Shown here one piece after another: positions 28,796 to 38,601 of a stretch of 64,000 nt of DNA. The position numbers and the translations under genes were made by a program. The number at the start of each line of letters is the position of its first letter. The stretch's first letter is position 1. Source of the stretch: Oxalicibacterium faecigallinarum (GTDB lineage: Bacteria; Pseudomonadota; Gammaproteobacteria; Burkholderiales; Burkholderiaceae_D); contig NZ_BMDI01000002.1 of assembly GCF_014635705.1 (NCBI RefSeq), forward strand, positions 1 through 64,000, written 5' to 3'. The notes below the pieces were generated by a model. That model did not search any database, had not been told where the DNA came from, and saw nothing but the letters and a program-made list of their open reading frames with translations.

Positions 28796-29134
28796 ATGAC
28801 CGAATCGGAATTCCTGAAGCAGGCGGAGGCCACGCTGAACCATATTGAGGCTGTGCTGGAAGAGTTGGCGGAGCAGGATGTGCTGGATGTGGAATGCGCG
28901 CGCAGCGGCAATGTCCTGGAAATCGAGCTGGTTGATAACGGCTCGAAAATTATCGTGAATAGCCAGGCGCCGATGCAGGAGTTGTGGTTGGCTGCTCGTT
29001 CAGGCGGGTTTCATTTCAAGCAGCAGGGCCGCGACTGGATCAATACGCGCGACGGTTCCGAATTCTTTGCAGTGCTGTCACAGGCGGTCAGTGAGCAAGG
29101 TGGTGTGCAGGTACAGTTGCGCAAGCAGGGCTGA
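28796..29134 (+). CDS. cyaY: Iron-sulfur cluster protein CyaY (bacterial frataxin)
   Basis: CyaY binds iron and modulates the IscS cysteine desulfurase during Fe-S assembly. The 112-residue product starts at ATG 28796 (MTESEFLKQAEATL) after TTGGAGTGTAGC. It shows the acidic first helix with EELAEQDVLDVECA and the beta-sheet core APMQELWLAARSGGFHF and WINTRDG. The lysA/lptM-cyaY divergence is common in proteobacteria. Confidence 0.95.
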   Translation: MTESEFLKQAEATLNHIEAVLEELAEQDVLDVECARSGNVLEIELVDNGSKIIVNSQAPMQELWLAARSGGFHFKQQGRDWINTRDGSEFFAVLSQAVSEQGGVQVQLRKQG

Positions 29135-29167
29135 TCATCTGCGCCAAGCGTTTGTTTGCGGAGCAAT

Positions 29168-29196
29168 AAAAAAGGGAAGCATGCGCTTCCCTTTTT
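29168..29196. terminator. Bidirectional terminator between cyaY and the PBP1A gene
   Basis: AAAAAAGGGAAGC and GCTTCCCTTTTT pair around ATGC. Both strands carry a T-run, so it serves the two convergent genes. Confidence 0.88.
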
Positions 29197-29197
29197 G

Positions 29198-31549
29198 TTA
29201 GAACAATTCGTTCTTTACTTCGTCGCGTGTTGGCGCGCTGTCTGATCCCGTCATGCCGGGGACATCCAGGCTTCTGACACCAAGGCCGGGCGGATTTTCT
29301 GCATAGAAGTAATCTCCATTGGCCATGATGATGCCTTCCGGCACTTGCCGCTCGGCCATTGGCACGCCTTTGAGGGCTTTCTCCATGTAGCCGATCCAGA
29401 CTGGCAATGCGAGGCCGCCACCGGTTTCACGGCTGCCCAGATTGCGCGGTTGATCAAAACCGATCCATGCCACGCCGACCAGTTCGGGCTGATAACCGGC
29501 AAACCATGCATCAAACGAGTCATTGGTGGTACCGGTTTTGCCCGCCAGATCGGTACGCTTGAGCGACAGGGCGCGCGTTGCTGTGCCCGAATTCACGACA
29601 TCCTTGAGCATGCTGTCCATCAGGAACGCATTGCGCGCGTCAATGACGCGATTATTCTCGTCGCCAGCCAGATCGGGTTTGGCTTGCGAGAGCAGGCGAC
29701 CATTGGCATCCGTGATTTTTGAAATCAGGTAAGGATTGATCTTGTAACCGCCATTGGCGAACACGGCGTAAGCTCCGGCCATTTGCAAGGGGGTGACCGC
29801 GCCGGCGCCGAGTGCGAGCGTCAGATATGGCGGGTTTTTCGCCGAATCAAAGCCGAAGCGCGTGATGTATTCCTGACCGTACTTCGCGCCGATCTTGTGC
29901 AGGATACGAATCGAAATCATGTTCTTGGATTTCGTCAGCCCTTTGCGCATGGTCATCGGACCATCGTATTTGCCGTCGTAGTTCTTTGGTTCCCATGGCG
30001 GGCCGCCGGTCGTGCCGCTGCTAAAACTGATGGGCGCATCGTTGATGACGGTTGATGGTGACAAGCCTTTTTCCAGCGAGGCGGAATAAATGAACGGTTT
30101 GAAAGACGAACCAGGTTGCCGCCATGCTTGCGTGACGTGATTGAATTTGCTGCGATTGAAATCAAAACCGCCTACCAGCGCGCGGATGGCGCCATCCTTG
30201 GTGTCGGCGGCAACGAAGGCAGATTGCACCTCCGGCATTTGCGTGACGCTCCAGTTCTTGCCTTCTTGCATGACACGAATGACGGCACCACGTCTGACGC
30301 GTTTGTTTGGTGGTGCTTTATCGCTCAGCAATTGCGCGGCAAAGCGCAGACCCTCGCCCTGAATCTGGATTTCTTCGCCGGAAATCAGGGCAGCGCGAAT
30401 CAATTTGGGTGTGGCTTCAAGTACGACGGCTGCGACCAAATCGTCGCTGTCCGGGTGATTGGCAAGTTCGACCTCGATCGTATCTTCCGCTTCTTCCTTG
30501 CTATCGGGGATGTCGATAAAATTTTCCGGGCCACGATAAGCTTGACGCTTCTCGTAAGCCATGATGCCACGGCGTACGGCCAGATAAGCAGCATCCTGAT
30601 CGGCTTTGGTGATGGTGGTGAAGACGTTCAGGCCGCGCGTATAGGTTTCTTCCTTGAATTGCTCATAGACGAGCTGACGCGCCATTTCCGACACGTACTC
30701 AGCGTGAATGCCGAACTCGCTGCTGCTGGTTTTGGTCTTCAGCTCCTCGTCGCGCGCAGCGTAATACTGTGGTTCGCTGATGTAGCCAAGCGTGTACATG
30801 CGTTGCAGGATGTATTGCTGACGTGCTTTGGCGCGTTTGGGGTTGACCACAGGGTTGTAGGCAGAAGGTGCTTTGGGTAAGCCGGCCAGCATGGCGGCTT
30901 CCGCGATCGAGATGTCCTGCAGTTTTTTGCCATAGTAAATCTGGGCAGCGGACGCAAACCCATACGCGCGCTGACCCAGATAGATCTGATTCATGTAAAT
31001 CTCGAGAATCTGGTTTTTGGACAGATTGTGTTCGATCTTCCATGCCAGCAGTACTTCGTAAATCTTGCGTTTGAAGGTTTGTTCGCTGGATAAAAAGAAG
31101 TTACGCGCGACTTGCTGCGTAATAGTCGAGGCGCCTTGACGCGCACCGCCACTCAGATTGTGGAGCGCGGCACGGGCAATGCCAATGTAGTCCACCCCAC
31201 TGTGCTCAAAAAAGCGGTCATCCTCAATCGCCAGTACCGCTTTTTTCATGATGTCCGGAATCTCGTCGATACGGACAAGATTGCGTCTTTCTTCGCCAAA
31301 TTCGCCGATAAGGACGTTATCTGCCGAGAAAATCCGCAAAGGGATTTTGGGGCGATATTCGGTGATTGAATCAAGTGCAGGCAGATTCGGGTAGGCCATG
31401 GCCAATGCAAAGACCACGATCAGACCGCAGATGGTGCCCAGGCCAGCGAGTAAACCAATCACGCCCAAGCCCCAGCGCAGGGCAACGGCGGATGCACTTC
31501 GATTCGGTTTGGGGGATTTGCCTTCAGATGCAGATTTTTTGGAAGCCAT
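29198..31549 (-). CDS. mrcA: Penicillin-binding protein 1A (bifunctional)
   Basis: Polymerises and cross-links peptidoglycan. The 783-residue product has one N-terminal membrane helix (about 26-50). The GT51 transglycosylase domain has catalytic Glu109 in IEDDRFFEH. An OB-like insert follows near 370-440. The transpeptidase motifs are SSFK (481-484), SKN (541-543) and KTGT (671-674). Its divergence from pilM is the typical ponA-pilM arrangement of beta- and gammaproteobacteria. Confidence 0.96.
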   Translation of the reverse strand: MASKKSASEGKSPKPNRSASAVALRWGLGVIGLLAGLGTICGLIVVFALAMAYPNLPALDSITEYRPKIPLRIFSADNVLIGEFGEERRNLVRIDEIPDIMKKAVLAIEDDRFFEHSGVDYIGIARAALHNLSGGARQGASTITQQVARNFFLSSEQTFKRKIYEVLLAWKIEHNLSKNQILEIYMNQIYLGQRAYGFASAAQIYYGKKLQDISIAEAAMLAGLPKAPSAYNPVVNPKRAKARQQYILQRMYTLGYISEPQYYAARDEELKTKTSSSEFGIHAEYVSEMARQLVYEQFKEETYTRGLNVFTTITKADQDAAYLAVRRGIMAYEKRQAYRGPENFIDIPDSKEEAEDTIEVELANHPDSDDLVAAVVLEATPKLIRAALISGEEIQIQGEGLRFAAQLLSDKAPPNKRVRRGAVIRVMQEGKNWSVTQMPEVQSAFVAADTKDGAIRALVGGFDFNRSKFNHVTQAWRQPGSSFKPFIYSASLEKGLSPSTVINDAPISFSSGTTGGPPWEPKNYDGKYDGPMTMRKGLTKSKNMISIRILHKIGAKYGQEYITRFGFDSAKNPPYLTLALGAGAVTPLQMAGAYAVFANGGYKINPYLISKITDANGRLLSQAKPDLAGDENNRVIDARNAFLMDSMLKDVVNSGTATRALSLKRTDLAGKTGTTNDSFDAWFAGYQPELVGVAWIGFDQPRNLGSRETGGGLALPVWIGYMEKALKGVPMAERQVPEGIIMANGDYFYAENPPGLGVRSLDVPGMTGSDSAPTRDEVKNELF

Positions 31550-31868
31550 GCCGGAAATGTAATTTCAATGTGCGGGCCATTATAGCGGCGCGTCTGGAAA
31601 CGATATTGAGGATGCGTGGAAAACGACACATTTGGGTCACATTTGCCGAGTGGACTTTTGGCAACGCATTGCAAATTGCCGGTTGGAAATTGCTTTACAG
31701 TTTCCAACGCTTGGGGCTACGATTTGAAGCAATGTTTCACAAAGGCATGCTAATTATCAGTTTTTAAACGCTTTTTGCTAATTTTTGACCACGTAATTCA
31801 GGTTGAATTTTTCGACAAATCAAAAAGCGTTGCGTTCCATCTATTAAGACGATTCAGGGAGAAACAAC
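31550..31868. promoter_or_regulatory. Divergent mrcA/pilM intergenic region
   Basis: This 319 bp stretch contains no gene that I can support. It has an 8 bp inverted repeat GTTGGAAA/TTTCCAAC with 11 nt spacing (31682-31708), and AT-rich sequence from about 31750 to 31860, where the pil promoter should lie. No clear -35/-10 pair with good spacing was identified. GGGAGA supplies the pilM ribosome binding site. Confidence 0.5.
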
Positions 31869-32942
31869 TTGGCCTTTGATTTTGGCGCCTTGTTCGGTCG
31901 GAAAAGCCCGCCGTTGATCGGTCTTGATATCAGCAGCTCTGGTGTGAAGCTGGTTGAGTTGTCGGAAGCCGGGAAAAGTCTGAAGCTCGAGTGTTTTGCT
32001 TCAGAGCCGCTGCCACGAGGGGCAGTGGTCGATGGCAACATCGAGAACATCGATCAGGTGTCGGATGCGATTGCACGCGCCTGGAGGAAAAGCGGAACAC
32101 GCGTCAAGCTGGTTGCCATGGGCATGCCGCCGGCTTCTGTCATCACCAAGAAAATCACCCTCCCAAGTAATCTTTCTGAAGAAAATCTGGAATTGCAGGT
32201 GGAAACCGAGGCAAGCCAGTACATCCCGTTTGCGCTTGACGAAGTTCGTCTGGATTTCGATGTGATCGGCCCTGTCGAGAATTCGCCGGATGATGTGGAT
32301 GTGATGCTGGCCGCCACCCGCAAGGAAAAAGTCGAAGACCGTGTTGCCGTTGCGGAGGCGGCAGGGCTGAAGCCGACTGTGATGGATATCGAATCTTATG
32401 CAGCACGCGCAGCCATAGATCGCATCGCACGTCAAAAAATCGGCAAAGGCCAGATTCTTGCCGCGTTCCAGATTGGCACCAACGTGATGCATGTATCGAT
32501 CCTGCAGGACGGTGAACTGATCTATGAGCGCGAGCAACCTTTTGGTGGTCATCAGCTGACACAGGATATTGTCCGTAATTATGGCTTCTCTTATGAAGAA
32601 GCCGAGATCAAGAAAAAGAGTGGCGATCTTCCTGATGGCTATCAAAAGGAAATCCTTGAGCCTTTTCTTGAAAACGCTGCGCAGGAAGTGACGCGCGCGA
32701 TTCAGTTTTTCTTTACCTCGACACCGTACAGCCGCGTGGACCAGATTTATCTGGCTGGTGGTTGCGCCAACATTCCGCAACTGGTTGAGACGGTAGCCAC
32801 CCGTACCAAGATTTCGACCTCCGTGATTAGTCCGTTTGCGGGTATGCAGTTGGGTAGCAATGTACGTGAAAAGCAACTCCGTATAGAAGCGCCAGCCTAT
32901 CTGGTTGCATGTGGATTGGCGATGCGGAGGTTTGATCAATGA
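31869..32942 (+). CDS. pilM: Type IV pilus assembly protein PilM
   Basis: A cytoplasmic actin-like ATPase fold protein that binds the N-terminus of PilN and links the alignment complex to the motor. The 357-residue product starts at TTG 31869 (MAFDFGALFGRKSPP) after CAGGGAGAAACAAC. The phosphate-binding strand is LIGLDISSSGVKLVELS, and the C-terminal nucleotide motif is IYLAGGCANIP. It overlaps pilN by 4 bp (ATGA) as the first gene of pilMNOPQ. Confidence 0.95.
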   Translation: MAFDFGALFGRKSPPLIGLDISSSGVKLVELSEAGKSLKLECFASEPLPRGAVVDGNIENIDQVSDAIARAWRKSGTRVKLVAMGMPPASVITKKITLPSNLSEENLELQVETEASQYIPFALDEVRLDFDVIGPVENSPDDVDVMLAATRKEKVEDRVAVAEAAGLKPTVMDIESYAARAAIDRIARQKIGKGQILAAFQIGTNVMHVSILQDGELIYEREQPFGGHQLTQDIVRNYGFSYEEAEIKKKSGDLPDGYQKEILEPFLENAAQEVTRAIQFFFTSTPYSRVDQIYLAGGCANIPQLVETVATRTKISTSVISPFAGMQLGSNVREKQLRIEAPAYLVACGLAMRRFDQ

Positions 32943-33559
32943 TCAAGATTAATCTGCTTCCCCACCGCGAGGAAGCACGCAAACTGCGCAAGCAGGCCTT
33001 TGTCGCATTGATGTTGCTGGGCGCGCTTGCCGGGGCATTGGTCGTGATCGCCGTAGGCGGATATTTCGCCAGCTACCTTTCCACGCAAGAGCAGCGTAAC
33101 CAGTTTATCCGAGCCGAGAATGCGCGCCTCGATGTTCAGATCAAGGAGGTCGCCGGCCTCAAGCGTGACATCGAAGCATTGAAGGCGCGTCAGCAGGCCG
33201 TAGAGGATTTGCAGGCTGATCGTAATCAGCCCGTGTATTTGTTGGATGAATTGGCGCAGCAAGTTCCGGAAGGCGTCTATCTGAAATCATTTCATCAAGA
33301 CGGACAGCGCGTGCGTATCAATGGATATGCGCAGTCGAATGAGCGTGTTTCAGAGCTATTGCGTAACCTGGGCAATCGTTCTCCCTGGCTTGAAAAACCG
33401 GACCTGATCGAAATTCGCTCCGTGGGTTTGGGGCAAGGCAAAGATGCCAAACGCGTGTTTGACTTCATCGTCAACGTCGAAATCCGTCGGCCTCGTGATA
33501 TCGCGGCTGCTCCTGACGCAGATGTTCCGGTTGCCGTAACGGCTGCGCAGCGTCCCTGA
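32939..33559 (+). CDS. pilN: Type IV pilus assembly protein PilN
   Basis: A bitopic inner-membrane protein of the pilus alignment subcomplex. The 206-residue product begins MIKINLLPHREEARK, the conserved cytoplasmic peptide that docks into PilM. It has a transmembrane helix at about 22-45, a coiled coil near 50-80 and a ferredoxin-like periplasmic domain. It is coupled to pilM by ATGA and followed by pilO after 15 bp. Confidence 0.95.
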   Translation: MIKINLLPHREEARKLRKQAFVALMLLGALAGALVVIAVGGYFASYLSTQEQRNQFIRAENARLDVQIKEVAGLKRDIEALKARQQAVEDLQADRNQPVYLLDELAQQVPEGVYLKSFHQDGQRVRINGYAQSNERVSELLRNLGNRSPWLEKPDLIEIRSVGLGQGKDAKRVFDFIVNVEIRRPRDIAAAPDADVPVAVTAAQRP

Positions 33560-33574
33560 TATGAGAGTCACACC

Positions 33575-34234
33575 ATGGCAGATCTGAAAAATATTGGTGA
33601 GTCCGTCAGCGCGCAGTTTCGCGGTCTGAATGGTTTGCATCCGGGACAATGGCCCATCGTTCCACGTGTGCTTTGTGCGATTGGTGTTGCATTTGCGGTC
33701 ATCGCAGTCGGTTGGTTTTTGTACTGGAGCGATCAAATGGATGAAATTGATCGCGCCGTAGCAGAAGAGACGACCTTGCGCGATGCCTACAAGATCAAGG
33801 TGCAACAGGCGGTGAATCTGGATGCTTTGCGTAAGCAGAAGGAGCAAGTGAACCAGTACGTCTCGACGCTTGAGAAACAGTTGCCAAGTAAAGCGGAAAT
33901 GGATGCTTTGCTTTCCGATATTAATCAGGCGGGCTTGGGCCGTGGATTGCAGTTCCAGTTATTCAAGCCGGGGCAGGTTGTTGTGCGCGATTACTACGCG
34001 GAACTGCCAATTGAAATCAAGGTAACCGGCAATTATCACGACGTTGGTGCATTTACGAGTGATATCGCGAATTTGCCCCGGATTGTCACACTTAATAAAC
34101 TGAATTTGGTCGCAGGCAGCGGAGGCGAATTAACTTTGGATGCGGTCGCGAAAACGTTCCGCTATTTGGATGACGAAGAAATCGCCACGCAACGTAAAGC
34201 AGCGGCAGACCAAAAGAAAGGCGCGCGCAAATGA
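33575..34234 (+). CDS. pilO: Type IV pilus assembly protein PilO
   Basis: Heterodimer partner of PilN in the periplasm. The 219-residue product has a short cytoplasmic part (LNGLHPGQWPIVPR), a transmembrane helix near residues 30-50, a coiled coil near 65-105 and a C-terminal domain with AELPIEIKVTGNYHDVGAF, typical of PilO. The stop overlaps the pilP start by 4 bp. Confidence 0.95.
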   Translation: MADLKNIGESVSAQFRGLNGLHPGQWPIVPRVLCAIGVAFAVIAVGWFLYWSDQMDEIDRAVAEETTLRDAYKIKVQQAVNLDALRKQKEQVNQYVSTLEKQLPSKAEMDALLSDINQAGLGRGLQFQLFKPGQVVVRDYYAELPIEIKVTGNYHDVGAFTSDIANLPRIVTLNKLNLVAGSGGELTLDAVAKTFRYLDDEEIATQRKAAADQKKGARK

Positions 34235-34764
34235 TGAAGCCTTTCTCTCATTTTCTATTGCCATGCTCGTTTGCGATTTTATTGAGTGCATGTGGCGGCA
34301 GCAATACGGATGATGTGCGGCAGTGGATGGATCAGACGCGTGCGCAAAGTCGTGCTTTGGTCAAACCGTTATCCGAACCGAAAAAATTCTCGCCTTATAT
34401 CTATGACGCGAAAGGGCGCGAAGATCCCTATAGTCCGAACAAGCTCGCTATTGCTCTGGCCAAGGCCGGCAAGGGCAGTGGCATTCAACCCAATTTCGAC
34501 CGGCGCAGTGAGCCGCTGGAAAGCTATCCCCTGGACATGCTGAGCATGGTGGGGACCTTGTCCAAGCCGGGCATGAGGTATGCATTGATTCAGGTTGATA
34601 AAACGATTTACCAGGTCAAGGTCGGCAATTACATCGGCAAGAATATTGGTCTGGTGACCAACATCACCGATACCGAAGTGCATTTGAAAGAAACCGTACA
34701 GGACGCCGCGGGCGAGTGGGTCGAACGTGAAGCCAAGCTTGAATTGCAGGAGATGCAAAAATGA
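34231..34764 (+). CDS. pilP: Type IV pilus lipoprotein PilP
   Basis: A lipoprotein that connects PilN/PilO to the PilQ secretin. The 177-residue product has a lipobox LLSAC (Cys21) after a hydrophobic segment. It has the conserved N-terminal motif KPLSEPKKFSPYIYD and a beta-sandwich C-terminal domain with YQVKVGNYIGKNIGLV. The 4 bp overlaps with both neighbours indicate tight coupling. Confidence 0.95.
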   Translation: MMKPFSHFLLPCSFAILLSACGGSNTDDVRQWMDQTRAQSRALVKPLSEPKKFSPYIYDAKGREDPYSPNKLAIALAKAGKGSGIQPNFDRRSEPLESYPLDMLSMVGTLSKPGMRYALIQVDKTIYQVKVGNYIGKNIGLVTNITDTEVHLKETVQDAAGEWVEREAKLELQEMQK

Positions 34765-36863
34765 TCGCGCAGCATAAATACTATTCCCGCACGCAGGGCA
34801 TCCTGTACACGATGCAGCGCGCGTTTGCGCTTGCCTGCCTTACTTTGGTAAGTGGTGCGGTATTCGCGGCGTCTAACGAAATCCAGTCGATCAGCTCCAC
34901 GCAGCAAGGCACGAATGTCGTGGTTAAAGTTGCATTGAAAAATCCGGTGACGACGCCACCGATCGGTTTTTCGATCACCAGTCCTGCACGGATTGCCCTT
35001 GATTTTGCCGATACCGCCAATGCGACCGGCAAGGGATTGCAGGAGATTGGTTTGGGGGATGTGCGTAACGTCAATGTTGTGCAGGCAGGAGAGCGTTCGC
35101 GTCTGGTATTCAATATGCAGAAGTCGCTGAACTATGCGACAACGGTAGAGGGCAATGTTGTCGTTGTGACGATCGAAGGTTCCGGTGGCCCGGCGACCCC
35201 GTTGACTGCAGCTGGTTTGCCTGTGCCGCAACCAGTCGTCTCAACGGCTATTAGCCCGCAAGCCTTGCGAGATATCGATTTCCGTCGTGGATCCAATGGT
35301 GAAGGGCGTGTTGTCATTGACTTGCCAAGCAACCAGATTGCGGTGGATGTACGCCAGGTCGGCAATCGTGTCGAAGTCGATTTCCTCAAGGCCAGCCTGC
35401 CGCAGGTATTGCGCCGTCGTCTGGATGTGGCGGATTTCGGCACACCAGTCGATTTCATCACGACGCAGCAGCAGGGTGACAATGTGCGCATGCTGATCGA
35501 ACCCAAAGGTGCATGGGAACATAGTGCGTATCAGAGTGACACGCAATTGGTGATCGAGGTCAAGCCGATTCGGGAAGAGCCGAATCGACTTGGCATGGGC
35601 ACGCAAAACTATCGCGGTGAAAAGCTGTCGCTGAATTTCCAGAATGTTGATGTGCGTGCGGTTTTGCAGGTCATTGCAGATTTCACCAGCCTCAACATCA
35701 TTACCAGCGATACGGTCAGCGGTAACCTGACATTGCGCTTGAAGGATGTGCCATGGGATCAGGCACTGGATATCGTGATGCAGGCCAAAGGCCTGGATAT
35801 GCGCAAGAACGGCACGGTTCTGTGGATTGCCCCTCGCGATGAATTGCTGACCAAGGAGAAACTGGAGCTGGAACAGCGCGCACAGATTGCTGAACTCGAG
35901 CCCGTGCGTACCGAAACATTCCAGCTCAATTATCAGAAAGCCGAAGCGTTCAAACAGGTATTTGGTATCGATAGTGGCAACCGCAGCATTCTGAGCAAAC
36001 GCGGCAGTGCAGTGGTTGATCCACGTACCAACCAGTTGTTTGTCACGGACATTGCTTCCAAACTCGACGAAGTCCGTGCGCTTGTGCAGAAAACGGACAT
36101 CGCCAGCCGCCAGGTCATGATCGAAGCCCGTATCGTCGAGGCGACGGATACCTTTAGCCGTAACCTTGGCGCCAAACTTTCTTTCGGCAGCCGTTCGGGC
36201 AGCTATCAATTGGGCGGTAATCAATCCGCTGCGGGTACGGGGGGCGCTCTTCCTACGCTCGGTAACAGTGCGGTCAATCTTCCGGCAGGTGCAATCAGCG
36301 GCAATGCGGCAGGCTCTGTCGCCTTGACCTTGTTCAATTCGGCGGCGACACGATTCATCGGCTTGGAATTGTCGGCATTGGAAGCCGATGGCAAGGGCAA
36401 AATTATCTCCAGCCCACGTGTCATCACGGCGGACCAGTTGAAAGCCTTGATTGAACAGGGTGAGGAATTGCCTTATCAGCAAGCAACCAGCAGTGGTGCG
36501 ACCAGCATTGCCTTTAAGAAGGCGAATCTGAAGCTGGAAGTCACGCCGCAAATTACACCGGATGGCAATGTCATTCTTGATGTGGACGTGACCAAGGATA
36601 GCGTGGGACGCGATACACCGGTCGGTCTTGCCATCGATACCAAGCATGTTCGTACGCAGGTGTTGATCGAAAACGGCGGGACCGTTGTGATTGGCGGCAT
36701 CTTTACGCAAACTGACAATGATCAGATTTACAAGGTGCCTTTGATTGGCGACATCCCGGTTGTTGGCAATTTGTTCAAAACTACCGGTAAAGAGCGTCTG
36801 AAAACGGAGCTGCTGATTTTCCTGTCACCTAAAATTCTCAACGATAAGGTGGCAATCAGGTAG
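34761..36863 (+). CDS. pilQ: Type IV pilus secretin PilQ
   Basis: The outer-membrane secretin through which the pilus passes. The 700-residue product has a signal peptide ending VSGAVFAA (about residue 36 with this start; ATG 34812 is an alternative). It has AMIN domains in the first 260 residues, an STN/N-domain region from about 280 and the secretin domain from about 440. The signature region VPLIGDIPVVGNLF lies near 655. It ends the pil genes, 53 bp before aroKB. Confidence 0.95.
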   Translation: MIAQHKYYSRTQGILYTMQRAFALACLTLVSGAVFAASNEIQSISSTQQGTNVVVKVALKNPVTTPPIGFSITSPARIALDFADTANATGKGLQEIGLGDVRNVNVVQAGERSRLVFNMQKSLNYATTVEGNVVVVTIEGSGGPATPLTAAGLPVPQPVVSTAISPQALRDIDFRRGSNGEGRVVIDLPSNQIAVDVRQVGNRVEVDFLKASLPQVLRRRLDVADFGTPVDFITTQQQGDNVRMLIEPKGAWEHSAYQSDTQLVIEVKPIREEPNRLGMGTQNYRGEKLSLNFQNVDVRAVLQVIADFTSLNIITSDTVSGNLTLRLKDVPWDQALDIVMQAKGLDMRKNGTVLWIAPRDELLTKEKLELEQRAQIAELEPVRTETFQLNYQKAEAFKQVFGIDSGNRSILSKRGSAVVDPRTNQLFVTDIASKLDEVRALVQKTDIASRQVMIEARIVEATDTFSRNLGAKLSFGSRSGSYQLGGNQSAAGTGGALPTLGNSAVNLPAGAISGNAAGSVALTLFNSAATRFIGLELSALEADGKGKIISSPRVITADQLKALIEQGEELPYQQATSSGATSIAFKKANLKLEVTPQITPDGNVILDVDVTKDSVGRDTPVGLAIDTKHVRTQVLIENGGTVVIGGIFTQTDNDQIYKVPLIGDIPVVGNLFKTTGKERLKTELLIFLSPKILNDKVAIR

Positions 36864-36916
36864 GATGCCGGATGTAGGCAGCGCCATGTCGGCTGCTGCG
36901 TCTGGTGTGAAAGAGT

Positions 36917-38584
36917 GTGGTAGTGGCTGGAAACATTTTTCTCGTCGGCCTGATGGGGGCTGGCAAAACAACGGTTGGCAAGGCGCTTGCCAAAAAGCTC
37001 AACAAGCGCTTTGTCGATTCGGATCATGAAATCGAAGCGCGTACCGGCGCAACCATTCCCCTGATTTTTGAAATCGAAGGCGAAGCCAGCTTCCGTCGCC
37101 GCGAGGCTGAGGTGATCCGCGATCTGACCGCGCAGGATAATATTGTTTTGGCAACCGGCGGCGGTGCGATTCTCAATCCCGAAAGTCGCGCTTATCTGCA
37201 TACCCGTGGCACCGTTATCTACCTGCGGGCCAGTGTCCACAGTCTGCTACAACGTACCAGCCACGATAAAAACCGCCCGCTTCTGCAAAAGGGTGATCCA
37301 AGGAAGACGCTGGAAGAGCTTACGCGCGTGCGAGATCCGCTTTATAACGAAGTGGCACACTTCGTCGTCGATACCGGGCGTCCTAACGTACAATATTTGA
37401 TGCATGCCATTCTGTCGCAGCTGGAACAAAAAGTCGAGACGACGGTTTCCGCAACTCAACAAACGCCTCAAATAGCGAATACCATGACCCTCCCGCCGTC
37501 CACATCCCAAGTCTTGCAGGTTGATCTGGGTGATCGCAGCTACCCGATCACCATCGGACAGTCGCTGCTGGACAATCCAGAAATCGTGGCAGACAAGATC
37601 GCCGGATCACGGGTTGCCATCGTGACCAACACAGTGGTCGCGCCGTTGTATCTGGAACAGCTGATGTTCACCTTGGCTGCTGCTGGTAAAAAAGTAACAT
37701 CGGTCATCCTGCCTGATGGTGAAGAAGAAAAGAACTGGGAAAACCTGATGAAGGTTTTTGATGTTCTGCTGGCGGAGAAATGTGATCGCAAGACAACCCT
37801 GATCGCGCTGGGTGGTGGCGTCATCGGCGACATGACGGGATTTGCGGCTTCCGCGTACATGCGCGGCGTTCCTTTTGTGCAGATCCCTACCACCCTGCTG
37901 TCGCAAGTCGATTCGTCGGTAGGTGGCAAGACGGGGATCAATCACCCGCTTGGCAAGAACATGATCGGCGCGTTTTATCAGCCGCAAGCCGTCATTGCCG
38001 ATACCTTGACGCTGAATACCTTGCCGGATCGCGAATTGTCGGCCGGACTTTCCGAAGTCATCAAGCATGGCGCAATTATTGACGCACCATTCTTTGACTG
38101 GATCGAGGCCAACATGGCCAAACTACGGGCGCGTGATCCAGACGCATTGGCCTATGCGATCCGCCGCTCGTGCGAAATCAAGGCTGATGTCGTGCGGCAA
38201 GATGAACGTGAAGGCGGGTTGCGTGCCATTCTCAATTTCGGGCATACCTTCGGTCATGCCATTGAGGCGGGAATGGGATATGGCGTCTGGTTGCATGGCG
38301 AGGCGGTCGGCTGCGGCATGGTGATGGCGGCCGATATGTCGTGCCGGCTTGGTTTCATCGATGCTGCAAGTCGTGATCGCATTGTTGCCGTGGTCAAGGC
38401 GGCTGGCTTGCCAACCGTGGCGCCCAATCTGGGCAATGAGCGCTGGCTCGAACTGATGGAAGTCGACAAGAAGAATGAAGGCGGGCAAATCAAGTTTATC
38501 TTGCTCAAGCCGCTGGGTACGACGGTGATCATGTCCGTGCCGCAAGAAACCTTGCTGCAGACACTGGCGGCCTGCACGGTTTGA
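36917..38584 (+). CDS. aroKB: Fused shikimate kinase / 3-dehydroquinate synthase (AroK-AroB)
   Basis: One 555-residue frame joins two shikimate-pathway enzymes. The AroK part (about 1-172) has the P-loop GLMGAGKTT (11-19), substrate Asp34/Asp36 in DSDHE and GGGA (81-84). A linker of about 20 residues ([14 protein letters not shown]) follows. The AroB part (about 196-555) has GGGVIGDM near 299-306, [13 protein letters not shown] and the metal-site histidines in [11 protein letters not shown] and LHGEA. An internal ATG at 37484 is a possible separate aroB start, but there is no stop for aroK and no ribosome binding site before it. The start is GTG 36917. Confidence 0.9.
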   Translation: MVVAGNIFLVGLMGAGKTTVGKALAKKLNKRFVDSDHEIEARTGATIPLIFEIEGEASFRRREAEVIRDLTAQDNIVLATGGGAILNPESRAYLHTRGTVIYLRASVHSLLQRTSHDKNRPLLQKGDPRKTLEELTRVRDPLYNEVAHFVVDTGRPNVQYLMHAILSQLEQKVETTVSATQQTPQIANTMTLPPSTSQVLQVDLGDRSYPITIGQSLLDNPEIVADKIAGSRVAIVTNTVVAPLYLEQLMFTLAAAGKKVTSVILPDGEEEKNWENLMKVFDVLLAEKCDRKTTLIALGGGVIGDMTGFAASAYMRGVPFVQIPTTLLSQVDSSVGGKTGINHPLGKNMIGAFYQPQAVIADTLTLNTLPDRELSAGLSEVIKHGAIIDAPFFDWIEANMAKLRARDPDALAYAIRRSCEIKADVVRQDEREGGLRAILNFGHTFGHAIEAGMGYGVWLHGEAVGCGMVMAADMSCRLGFIDAASRDRIVAVVKAAGLPTVAPNLGNERWLELMEVDKKNEGGQIKFILLKPLGTTVIMSVPQETLLQTLAACTV

Positions 38585-38601
38585 TCAACACACAGGTCTG
38601 C

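Noticed and set aside
37484-38584. aroB as a separate gene with its own start
   Set aside because: No stop separates it from aroK and no ribosome binding site precedes ATG 37484, so a fusion is the simpler reading.
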